A stretch of DNA of 64,000 nt. It comes from Phytophthora hibernalis. Its lineage: Eukaryota; Oomycota; Peronosporomycetes; Peronosporales; Peronosporaceae. The stretch lies in contig JAAKBF010000009.1 of the NCBI GenBank assembly GCA_012656075.1, positions 992,001 through 1,056,000 of the forward strand, in the 5' to 3' direction. Below the pieces are notes generated by a model that was not told where the DNA came from, did no database searches, and worked only from the letters and a program-made list of their open reading frames with translations. Positions within the stretch are counted from its first letter, which is position 1; each line of letters opens with the position of its first letter. Shown in pieces: positions 24,477-34,696 of this stretch. A program made the position numbers and the translations under genes.

Positions 24477-26006
24477 TTACAGATCTAAATCCTGCATCTG
24501 CTGCTGCAAGTTCTGGCGTGTTGCCTGCTGCGGATGCTGCTGTTGCGTCGGCATCACCGGCACCTGCTGCTGCGCCGCGTGGTTGTAGTATCGGATTCTA
24601 TTGTTACGAGGGGTGGACGTGTTTGACATCTCTTCGTCATCCTGGACGCCACTGTCCTCAAGCCGTGAGCCGCTTGCGTGCAAGTGGCCGGTCGTTCCGA
24701 AGAAGTGCGGCAATCGAATCTTCTTGGTCGGCTTGATCGAAAGGACCGTGCGGCCAAACTTGACGTGCAGCGACTGATTGTTGTGCAGCGTCAGCGGGCG
24801 GTAGATGTAACGCAGCGTGCCGTTCGAGCTGCCGGCGTCCTTGAGAAAAACTCCCTTTCGAGTAGTGAATCTCCGCGTGGATGGTGGACACGGTACGGTA
24901 CTTGAGCACGAGGTCACACTGCGACGAGCGGCCCACCATGAGCGGCCGGTGGATGTCGTTGTCCATGAGCATCTTGTAGCTAAGCTGGTAGCGCGTGGAC
25001 AGGTTGAGCGTGGACGACGAGTGCTTCGTGACCACCTGGAACATGATGCAGGGCGGGTTGAGGCGGTCCGGCAGGAGCGACAGCATCTTGCCGCTGGGCA
25101 GACGCGTCTTGCTCGGGTACGGAGCCTTGCAGATGGAGCACGTGCGCGCGTTGCTCTCGTCCAGCACAGTGCAGATCTCGTTCTTCTCTCCGTTCGTGTT
25201 CCAGCGCTTGAGACAGTTGAGGTGGATGTACTTGGTGTCGCCCGAGCACTTGCAGGGCGCGATGAGCGGGTTGTCGTCCTCCGTCTCGTCGTAGCACACG
25301 TAGCAGATGGCGCTCGTGCTCTGTCTCTGAAGTGACGAGCGCGGCTTGGACTCGTCGTTGCCGGACGCGTCTCCGTTCTCGTCGTCCGTGTCCATGCCGC
25401 TGTCCACGTCTGCGAGCGCCTCGTCATGGCACACGACGCGTTGGATGAGGCTGTTGACCTCGGCGGGGCTGAGCGTCGCATCGTTGGGGCCGACGCCTCC
25501 TGTGTCGATCTCTGTGACCAAGAGGCCGACGCTGCCGAAGCGGATGATGTCTCCCACACGCACGCGGTGCTTGCCCCCGCGGATGCACTTGGTGCCCAGG
25601 ATCTGACACACGCCCGTGTGCGCCGAGAACTTCTCAGACGACGGCAGCAGACGGTACGCGTCGTTCGAGTAGTCGATGTTTAGGCAGGGCGCACGTGGGT
25701 CCTCGATGAAGATCTTCTCGCGACTGGCGGCGTCTGTGGACGAGGCGGCGGCCGAGTGTTTGGGGCCGTAGATGGCCACGCCACAGCGCGAGACGCTCTT
25801 GCGGAACTTGTCGCGCTTTCCAGCCGCGCCTTTGGTCACGGCCGTCATGCCTCGGATGTCGAGCCTATAGGGGAAAGGGTACAGATAAGAAGACTATAGA
25901 CACGAGAATACAGTGGGAGACACACGCACATGTCTGGCTTGCCGTCGCCACTGAAGAACTCGGTAGCGCGTGCGAGGCTCCACCTTCGGTCCGAGTTGGC
26001 GCTCAT
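24477..26006 (-). CDS. FHA-like / RING-CH / FHA protein (putative E3 ubiquitin ligase)
   Basis: Two exons: 26006-25930 and 25864-24477, with intron 25929-25865 (gtgcgt...ctatag, 65 nt) joining the start exon (MSANSDRRW) to LDIRGMTAVTKG. A divergent FHA-like segment (about 25700-25530; GTKCIRGGKHRVRVGDIIRF) comes first. A RING-CH finger (about 25310-25100) has CYVCYDETEDDN, APCKCSGDTKYIHLNCLKRW and TCSICKAPY, the C4HC3 pattern of MARCH-type ligases. A canonical FHA domain follows (about 24960-24700) with VGRSSQCDLVL, STIHAEIHY and DAGSSNGT, which would bind phosphothreonine. A Gln-rich tail ends at 24477. The frame changes inside the second FHA at an A5/T5 run (24846-24850 on plus); two added bases restore the FHA consensus. 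No transmembrane helices are seen, unlike animal MARCH proteins. It probably couples phosphorylation to ubiquitination (inference). Confidence 0.85.
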
Positions 26007-27200
26007 GGCTGTAAGAGGAGGAGGGGGCGTGTCTAGCGGTTGCTTTGAGGACTGGCGCGTAGAATGCGGAAGGCTTTGGGCTTCCGCGCGCTTTCCTTCC
26101 AAATGGCGAGTCGGTAGTTTTGTCGCGGCCAGACTTTCCAGCGGAGAACACAGAGGGGGAGAGAGAGCGAGAGGGCTCCAAGCCAAAAACTGACTCCACA
26201 TACTGAGCGCCAGATCTTATCGACGCGCCTGAAAAATCGCCTTCCCTTTTTAACCAATCGAAGCGCGCCTCCAATCTCGACCGCACGAAGTAACACACAT
26301 GGCGCAGTATGGGGCCCACACCAACGTTCCGCCTCACCAGCAGCGCCAACGCCGATACCAAGGTACAAGCAGGTTGGAAGTGCTTGCAGTTATTGCCGCC
26401 GGAGGGGGCCATGCATACGCTGAACCCATTTCCATAGCCCACAGGCTGCAAACTCAGGTCGTTTCGTTTCTTTTTTCAGTCGCCATTTTTGAAACGGTCC
26501 ATAGTGAGAGCAAGTGGCGCCTCCACATATTACCACCGCGCTGCGAGCCACGACAACATCGGTCCAGTGCACTACAGTGCAACTTGTACAATCGCACTTA
26601 CAGGAAATGGTACGGTATATCGTTTTGTTTTTTCTCGAGTGCGCCACACTAAATTAAGCTTCAACGTCGTCAGCCAATGGGCTTGATCCGATATCTTGCA
26701 GTGTAAAATCTTAGCGAACCGTCGCCTGCATCAAGATTCGCTGCCTCGCGCAAATCACCTTCATCCAACAGAGGGACGCCACGTCCCGAGGCACAGCTAT
26801 AAGCGCTTAATAGGCTGACGCTGGGGTTAAACTTTGTCAGATTCGAGTCCAGATATCGCAACAACAGAATTTCTGCCTTTGTACCCTCCCCAGCCACTCG
26901 TTTCGTCCAAGATTGTCAAAGTCGAGAAAGAGACCCTTCAAACTGGATCGCAAGACCAAGAGCACCACAACTCCACAAGACTCTTGTTGTGAGTCACAAC
27001 TTGTGACAAGAGTCTTCGATCATTTTCCTGCGTGCGCCTGAGTTCACTACGGATAACTAACGCGCTCGTACTACAGTACATGTAGTACCAAGTGGCTGCA
27101 ATCACAACCACTGAGAACCGCTCGCGCTAGTCCACGACTGGTCGGGTCGAGGTAGATCTCGGATCTTGGGCGGCCCCTCATGCAAATCAACCCCATGCCA
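26007..27200. other. intergenic region
   Basis: It lies between two divergently transcribed genes. The first 200 bases probably hold the FHA gene's leader and promoter. An inverted repeat GTACTAC-7 nt-GTAGTAC is at 27068-27088. Open frames here are short and look random. Long (T)n/(A)n tracts occur around 26470 and 26630. Confidence 0.4.
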
Positions 27201-27390
27201 ATCAAAGGGTCGTTATGCTTGTCAATCAAAGACTCCAAGGCAAAGATCTTAGCAGGACGACCCTCTGGAGCATATCTTTCGGCCAATGGACGGCTGCGAG
27301 AGGCCTTCAAGCCGATAGGTGACGCTTCGAGCTCGATATCTTCGCGATGCCACTCAAAGATGCCAATCAAAGTTGGAATCCGAATCAAAG
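27201..27390 (+). promoter_or_regulatory. four ATCAAAG motifs upstream of membrane-protein copy 2
   Basis: ATCAAAG occurs at 27201-27207, 27225-27231, 27366-27372 and 27384-27390, each preceded by A, all on the plus strand, 89-278 bp before the ATG at 27479. Two pairs with 18-24 bp spacing suggest a cis element for a sequence-specific activator, though the function is unknown and I did not find the set upstream of the other family members. Confidence 0.35.
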
Positions 27391-27478
27391 GCAGTCCGTT
27401 GCCATTCCCGGATTTGCCTCTCTTCGACCACTTCCAGCGCTCAAGCCTCGCACCACGAAGACAAGAACTCAATCCGCC

Positions 27479-30400
27479 ATGAAGTTACTGGGATTGCTCG
27501 CTGCGGGCGTTCTCCAGCTGCCTCTCGGGGCTTTGGCCATGAGTGCCTCGTTGGGCGTCAAGGATACGCTGCTCGCTGAAAGCCGAGAGCGCAGTGTGTC
27601 GTTCGCTGCGCTGCCCTTCGACCTGCCAAGCACCACGCTCATCTCGGAGGCATTGCCATGCACGCCTTGAAGAACGACTATTACTCGGACATTGTTGGTC
27701 CCGACGGCCACATCGCGTGCACGGAATCGAATTCCATTGAAAACGACGGGAAAGTTGCGGTGGTGCTGGCCTTCTCCAAGTGTCTGAACGACACGGCGTT
27801 GACTATCGTGGAGCAGTGGGTGAACCAGGTCAAGACAACAATCTCAACCATCGCCTACGCAGACAACCTCGAAGTCCAGTTCCAGCCGACAATGGTCCCG
27901 GGCACTTGTGAAGAGCGCAGTGAGAAAAACAAACGTGGAGTCGACGATCCAGCCATGCAAAACCAAGGAGGTGTCGTTCATTCCGTAGCACCAACGCTAC
28001 TTGCCGACGAGGTGCTCCCAAGTGACCTTAAGAGACTGGAGGCATTCCCCGGACTCGGCACGATCGTGGACCTTGCTGATGATGAAGTGACTCTTGCAGT
28101 CAAACCAATTGCTGTCATCTCTTTCGTGACCGGAGAGAAATCGTATGGCGAGATTATGAAGTATGTGGCCAGTACCCACGTGTCGAAAACGTTCAATTTC
28201 CAGCTCTGCAGTGGAGGTGCAAACTGCAATACGCACTTTGATAATTGCATCTATCTACCAGAGGCTGTGGACCTGTTCATGTACAACCCATTTACCGTGA
28301 CGCGCTCGCTGCAGTGTGCCCTTTTGGATGATGGTGTTCCAGTCACATACCTTGACAACTATGGTGCTCGGAAGTGCTTCTGCAACTGTCCTGCCGGCTA
28401 TGAATTTGGAGAGAATGAGTACGGCCATGCTGCCTGTAAAAAGGTCGTTGAAGACACGTGTCCCTGTGTTTGGGCGGAATGCAACGGGTTCAAGCACGAA
28501 GTGAAGACCAACGAGCAAGTTTGTTCCTTCAAAAATGTTGCGACAAATTGGGGCTTGCCCGTGCCTTTCCCGACCGACGGCTACGTTGCTGACAAGCGCG
28601 ACACACTGACGGAGGGGTATTATTTAGATCCACGCATCACTTTGACCGCGAGTCGGGAGCAGGGCAAAGAGTACAAGGGGTCCGATGTGCGAAGTATCGT
28701 AGGCCTCGAAGTCTCGTTGCCACTGACTTTCCAGCAAGTTGTGGGCATCAATCCGAAGGCATCCAACCTCAAACCCATTGTGAACGCCGGCTACGATACC
28801 GCCGTTAACCACAAGGATTTCACATGGAAGGACTACCAGCTGAACCGCGACGCCCACATTAACGACTTGGAGTTCACGTCCTACGGCAAGTACCATCTCG
28901 CAATGGAAGCACAAGACTACTATTCGAGCGCCACTTGCTCGGGGTGTCTGGTAATTGTGGATCAAAACCACCCTAAGGCAACGACGCAATGCCCCAAGAG
29001 CATCTCTGACTCCGTGGCGAACCCCGCCCTTGATTCAGCTGAGCTAACCGAAGCCAATTTGGTGAAGGCGAAGGATCTGGTCACGCAGTACTACGACTTT
29101 GCCGGTAAGGCTAAAAACGATGCATGCAGTGTCAACAACCGATGCGACTCAGAGTCTTTCAGCCGACGTGACTTCTTCGAGGACAAATACAAGGACAGCA
29201 GTAAGAGCACGGAGTGTTTCGACAAGAACAAAGTAATTGAGGACCTGCTGAATGACAACCATGCAAAGAAGAACCCGTTGGTCAAGAGCAGCAATGACAA
29301 AGACAACAAGCCCATCCAAGAAAGCGATAACACGGCAGAACCGGTGCCTGCTGGACAGTGCACGAGGTGCTGCAAGATGCAGACGGCGTTGAAGGAGTGG
29401 TGGACGGACTACCGCTGCGGATCGGACTTCGACGCGCGTTACTGCGATGGAGATAGCGCAGAGACCTGCGAGTTCAAACAGTGCCTGGTGATGAACGGTG
29501 ATACGCTAGCGACCGTGAGTGCGCACATTTCCGAAGACGCGAAGGCGGAGTCCGAGTCGGTGTTGGGACAGGTGGAGGACGAGGCGTACCAAACAGTGAC
29601 GCAGATCCACCGCGCTCTGGAGTGCACTTCTTTCGGTGCTGACGATGGTGCGTGTGACTTCAAGGCGAAGCTGTCCGAGCTCATTGATTCAACGGAGCAG
29701 TTGAACTTTGGTACCGACAACGGACACTGGGAAGCCACGGACTACGTGCACTGGCGCTTCAAGCTCGTGTCTGAGGGCGAGTCTTGGCAGTTGTGGAAGA
29801 CTGCCAAAAGCATCGACTACGGACAGAACGTATACGAGAACGACCCTGTACTGACGTTCTCGAACCCCGAGACGAAGATTGCGATTGAGGCGTGGACACA
29901 ATGCGGCCTCGTACGGCGCTTCTTCTTCTACGTGCACCTGCACGTGAATAGCCCTGTGAGCGTGTGTGAAAAGTTCAACGACATGTGGTACCAGACGTCG
30001 GTGTCGCGACTGCCGATCTCGACTGGCATGTGCGCGTACCCGGGTAGTGACTTTGCAGAGTTGACGTTCGACTTCCACCCGAACGCTGGTTTGCAGTACT
30101 CTCGCACGGAGTTGAAGATGAAGGTGTCGAAGGTTGAGTGCACGGGTGCACTGGAAAACCGCTTGCCCATTGACATCTTAAGTGTGACGAGAGATTCTCC
30201 TGATATTGTGACCCGGTTCGCCGTGGAGATGCTACACAAGGCTACAACTGAGGCGTCGACGGATTTCCATGTTGAGTGTAAGTTCACGTACTCAAAGTAT
30301 GGCGGCGCGACGGCTGTGGAGACGTGCAAGCGCGACTTTGCCATCAAGGACTGCAAGGGTCCCGCGTTCGACACGCCCAATGCCAAGTGCGAGTACGATG

Positions 30401-30795
30401 CCTGCGCGGGCGATGTCAAAGCTGGCCTCTATGAGGCTTGCGGCGGGACAGTTGTCAAGGCCGACGATAAATGCACGATTGTCGAGACGGGTGAGAAGGA
30501 ATGCTGCCAGGGCTGCGGTGAGACGGAGATTCTGTGCACTGCGCTGCTGGATCTGCCGGATGCAGCGACCGACATCAAGCGGTGCGAACCGAGCTCGGAC
30601 GGAGCCTACTCCAACTACAACTACTATGCAGCGATTCTTCTGACTGAGAGTGCCCAAGAGCACCCTGCCGCCATGGTATTGATGGGAGCTACGGCTTTGA
30701 TAGCTGTAGTGGCGCTCATTGTTGTTCGTCGCAGAGTCGCGACGTCACACTCAGCGCAGACGGCCGATGACGCGTACTACCCGTTGCTTCACTAG
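27479..30795 (+). CDS. large cysteine-rich type I membrane protein, family copy 2 (long form)
   Basis: The ATG at 27479 opens a good signal peptide (MKLLGLLAAGVLQLPLGALA). The frame changes at GG (27649-27650), where one missing G joins the first segment to the long frame. The remainder, to 30795, is intact. Domain order matches copy 1: the N-terminal module with VLAFSKC and CFCNCPAGYE, then the core with DYYSSATCSGC, DYRCGSDFDARYC, EAWTQCGLVRRFFFYVHL and CCQGC, one transmembrane helix (VLMGATALIAVVALIVV), RRR, and a tail ending DDAYYPLLH. Unlike copy 1, the mid-region (about 29200-29340) has a lysine/asparagine/aspartate-rich insert. It is convergent with copy 3, 340 bp away. Function unknown. 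Confidence 0.86.
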
Positions 30796-31135
30796 ACTCG
30801 ATTCGGGTCTAGAGAGCAAACTTTCGTAACATATCATCTTGACCATTCTTCGGCTTCGTGCTTTTGCGTTTGCTTGCCGTGGATTACCGTGGCGATCGGG
30901 TCGTGTAGTAGTAAAAGGAATAAGTATGCAAGATAATACATTGGATGCTCTTGTCCACGTTCCGGTGTCAATCACAAAACATCACAAACAGCTCGTGGGC
31001 ATTGCAGTGAAATGGAGCAGTATCGACAGCAAGAAGAAGTTTGGAATTGGTTTGCTCCGTGATCGTTAGCTCCGTGAATATACATTGCCAATGGCGGCAA
31101 AATATGCAAAAGATCAACACATGCACAACTTCTTT
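30796..31135. other. convergent 3' intergenic spacer
   Basis: 340 bp between the stop codons of family copies 2 and 3. It presumably holds both 3' untranslated regions; no hairpin or conserved signal stands out, and the short open frames are not convincing. Confidence 0.4.
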
Positions 31136-33451
31136 CTACTCCAGCAAAGCGTAGTACGCGTCCTGCTCCACATCGGCACGCGCAGCAGTGCTACGACGAT
31201 TAATGACGACTAGCGCCGCTATGACCACCAAAGTAGTTGCACCCAGAAGTAACGTCGTCGTCGTGCTAGCAAGGCCGAATTCCTCCCTGTCAACCATTTC
31301 AGACACCTCTGCCAGCAAGAGTGGTGTTGTCGAAGGCTCGCACCTCATGACGTCCGTCGCGCCGACACTTTTACACGTGAGTGCTTTTGTGCACTTGGAG
31401 CAGCAAGTTTGCGGTGCCGATGGCTTGAGAATAGTGCTCACAGCAGTCGACGTCACGATCGAGCCGCCGCAGGTCTCAAATACGCCTGGGGTAGTGTCAC
31501 CCGCGCACGCATCGGCGCAGATATCTTCCTTCAGGCCCAAATTCAGCTCTGGCTGGTTACAGTCCGTAATCGTGAACGTGTGACTGCAGTCGAGTGTATT
31601 GTTGTCTGCCGTCGCGGCAGACGCGAGCATGAGGGTGTTGCTGTGCGGTGTGCGCGTGAACTTGCAATGAATCGCGCCAGTTGTCTTCTGCGCAGTGGTA
31701 GGACTAGTAACGAGCTCGACCCCGTAGTATTTGTTGATGGTCGTGGATGTCTGGTCGTCCACGAACGTGACAACTTGTCTGTCCGGTCCACCCGTCTCCT
31801 TCACCATGATATCACACTTCACACCCGTATACGTGCCCGTGACGGTGCTGCTGACCTGCTGCAGTACGTCCGCGACAGCCATGTTAAGCTTCACAACTGC
31901 AAAATCACTGCCGCCATACGCGCAATTGGTGCTCTCACTCCCTTGAACTCCAGGCTTCTCCACCACTGTCCACATCGCGTCGAACTTTGAGCATGCCAAC
32001 GTGCTGTGCAGGAAGAGATTGACAGTGAAAGTGGTCGTGTACGCCAACCCACACGCCGTCCATGCCTCCAACACGATAGTAGTGCTTGCATCCGTGAAGG
32101 AAATCGTCGGGTTCTCCGTGAGTGGGTCCCATTTGACGAACATCGAGCCATCCTTGTTGTAGCGCCAGAACACAAAGTTTTTGCTGTTTGCTACCTCGTT
32201 GGCCGGAGTCGGAAACGCTGTCACGAACCCCGTCGTGACAGTAAGCAGCTGCGATAGCTCGGTAATGTAATGGCAGTTGGTGTTGGCCTTGTCGAAGGTG
32301 GTGCATGGGATACTATAGTACACGTTCTTGGTAGCATCACTGCCTGCGGGTCTGCTGGGCAGAGCATTGAGGACTTTGTTGGAAGCCTCCTGGATAGTAC
32401 TCTTGATGGTGGCCGATGCCGTGATGATGTCAGCACCTTTTGCTTCGAGGCGCACGTCGATGGAACACATAGTTGGAAGTCCTGTTCCTTCAGTGCAGAT
32501 AGAGTCTGGCGCATGGGGCTCAGTTTCGTAGTCTGTGGGGCACTCGTAGGGGGTATAATTTTCCTTGAGCGTTCTCTTCTTCTTGCAGCTCCACGTGCAT
32601 TTTTGATTGAGCGAGGACTCCAGGGTGGCAGACGCAGTCTGTAACGAAGTGGTGAATGGAGAGTTGCTCTTCAGTTTTCCCACAATGGTTCCCAAAGTCG
32701 CGCTATCGAAGCAGGAAGTATAGCAATCATTTTCGTTTTCGTAGAAGAGCGTTCTCTTGGAGAATCCGTCCGCACTTGCTTCTTTGCAAAGACTGCCGCT
32801 GTTCGGGTTGTTCAGAACGTTAGAGTCGGCCACGTAGTTCTTGTAAGCAGTGTCGTGATTCTGGAAGGCAGTTAATGTCGTTGTCGTCAGCCTCTGTGGG
32901 GTCGCCAACGGAGTCGGGCAGCCGCAAGTGGTTCCGAAACGCGGGCGATACATATCCAAAATGGCGACGCACCCGATGCACGAGACCTCGCGGTTATAGT
33001 CGTTTGCGACAATGGACAAGCTGTAGGTGCCGGGTGCATCAAAGACGATCTCATTCTGCACCAAAGTTGGATTCGTTAGGTATTGATACCACGAGGTCTT
33101 CTTGGTCGTCTTCGGTGTTGTTACTGCTCCTTCTTTCAACAAAGTAGCCGTGAGTTGGATGAACGGTTGCTGCGACGCCACCTTTTTGGGCAGGTCGTCG
33201 TACTTGTTGCGTCGTAGATCCTCCACGTAGTTGTCAGTGGGGACGGGGACCGGCAGCTCGCATTTGTTGAGTTCCCCAAGCTTGAGGTTGTTGTCAGCTC
33301 GATCAAGTAGACAATCGAGCCCCATGGGCCAGTAGCAGATCGGGTCATCCTCCGCCGCCATGAGATTCAACAGCGTTTCATTCTTATCCAGAGCCTTAAC
33401 GACAGCACCGCACGTGGCCGCGATCGCAACCAGCACCGGAGTTAGGCGCAT
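31136..33451 (-). CDS. cysteine-rich type I membrane protein, family copy 3 (short form)
   Basis: An intact 771-residue frame with signal peptide MRLTPVLVAIAATCGAVVKA. It lacks the N-terminal module of copies 1 and 2 and starts directly with the core: PVPVPTDNYVEDLRRNKYD, DYNREVSCIGCVAILDMYRP, a CTWSCKKKRTLKENY segment, NVYYSIPCTTFD, EAWTACGLAYTTTFTVNLFL, and DACAGDTTPGVFETCGG with CCSKC. One transmembrane helix (TTTLLLGATTLVVIAALVV) and a short basic tail end in EQDAYYALLE, keeping the family's Tyr-x-x-Leu-Leu pattern. It is most like copy 4 downstream on the same strand, suggesting a tandem duplication. No known domain recognised. Confidence 0.88.
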   Translation of the reverse strand: MRLTPVLVAIAATCGAVVKALDKNETLLNLMAAEDDPICYWPMGLDCLLDRADNNLKLGELNKCELPVPVPTDNYVEDLRRNKYDDLPKKVASQQPFIQLTATLLKEGAVTTPKTTKKTSWYQYLTNPTLVQNEIVFDAPGTYSLSIVANDYNREVSCIGCVAILDMYRPRFGTTCGCPTPLATPQRLTTTTLTAFQNHDTAYKNYVADSNVLNNPNSGSLCKEASADGFSKRTLFYENENDCYTSCFDSATLGTIVGKLKSNSPFTTSLQTASATLESSLNQKCTWSCKKKRTLKENYTPYECPTDYETEPHAPDSICTEGTGLPTMCSIDVRLEAKGADIITASATIKSTIQEASNKVLNALPSRPAGSDATKNVYYSIPCTTFDKANTNCHYITELSQLLTVTTGFVTAFPTPANEVANSKNFVFWRYNKDGSMFVKWDPLTENPTISFTDASTTIVLEAWTACGLAYTTTFTVNLFLHSTLACSKFDAMWTVVEKPGVQGSESTNCAYGGSDFAVVKLNMAVADVLQQVSSTVTGTYTGVKCDIMVKETGGPDRQVVTFVDDQTSTTINKYYGVELVTSPTTAQKTTGAIHCKFTRTPHSNTLMLASAATADNNTLDCSHTFTITDCNQPELNLGLKEDICADACAGDTTPGVFETCGGSIVTSTAVSTILKPSAPQTCCSKCTKALTCKSVGATDVMRCEPSTTPLLLAEVSEMVDREEFGLASTTTTLLLGATTLVVIAALVVINRRSTAARADVEQDAYYALLE

Positions 33452-34696
33452 GCTTCCAGACGTCGATTATGTTGATCCTTGGAAGGCGATCTCGAAGTGA
33501 ACGGTGACCGCCGCCCCATGACAAAGCTTTTGGTGAAAAGATATTTGAGAGCACGAGAAGATCGCGGCCGGAGAAGGCGCGCGGCTTGTGAAGCGACGTG
33601 CGTTATCTACCCTTGGTTTGGCATTCATGTGCGTTTCAGCTGAGTGCTCTACATGCAGGGCTCCCGAAAAATGTATTTACTGAAAATACAATACAATACC
33701 ATCGCGGAAATATCTTATTTTGGAGGATCCCAAATTAGATAAAATATTCTATAATCGATACATAAATTATGTCATCTTACTGCAGTGAACAATAAATAAT
33801 GAAGCGCTAGTTGACACCTACAAAAACATGAAAATCTAACTGTGGAGATGTTTGTGTGGGGAGTACAAGCACATACTAGGTAGTACTACGTAGTACCTCG
33901 CTTTGAAACTCATTTGACAACGGATTTGACAGCTTGAACGACTTTATTTTTTTATTAGGACGAAGACTGGGCTTCATAAATTATGTGGTGGAGTGTCCAG
34001 AAAAATTATGTAATGGTCTAATATATTTATGGTTTCATAAGAAATTATTGAAAAGACCATGCCATAATCGGGAGCCCTGCTCGCAGGGGGATTTAGACTT
34101 GGATCAGCTTGGAGATTTTGGCCAAATTTAATCTTATCTTCGATTCTCTCCATTGTGAACATGTGAGTTTCGACCACGTTTGAGAGCTAGGTAGACATAT
34201 AAGCTTTCATGCGTTACTCAGCGTTTAAAGTATTGCTCACTTAAGTCGTTCGAACTCACATCACATTCGACGCACACAACTAACGCGGATTCGATCGCCA
34301 AGCATACCAAACATTCCTCTCGAGTCTTCGGCTACTCTAAGGTGCCGCTTCCAATACTGAATTTACTCCACAATCATCCCTTAGAGATACCGAGTACTTT
34401 TCTAACTTTGCTAAAGACGTCTTCCTGGTTGCAGGTTCTTGTTGCAAGTATGCCTTACACAAGAAATGTAAAAATGCCAGCAAAATAGTACTACATATAC
34501 AGTAGTACTCCTACTATGCAACAATATGTATTGATCTTTAGTTTCTTATCTTTCAGCAGTTGTTTTCGCGGTGACATTCAAATAAAGCAGTCGCTTCATA
34601 TACAATCAACACATGCAGTCCCCCATCATGACCACAACTGAAAGAGCACCGACATCTCCAACTAGCCGCTCTTGCTATCACCATCGTAGCCATTTC
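33452..34696. other. AT-rich spacer between family copies 3 and 4
   Basis: It should hold the promoter of copy 3. A perfect 14-bp palindrome GTACTACGTAGTAC is at 33883-33896 (432 bp upstream of copy 3) and an inverted repeat AGTACTAC-7 nt-GTAGTACT is at 34489-34511. Poly-T and AT runs are frequent (33690-33800, 33945-34060). Open frames are short and low-quality. A gene-free stretch apart from these. Confidence 0.45.

Noticed and set aside
24477..25559. 360-codon minus frame, upstream two thirds
   Set aside because: Only its last 140 codons (the FHA continuation) are real. The upstream Ser/Arg/Thr-rich part is a shifted reading of the RING-CH region.
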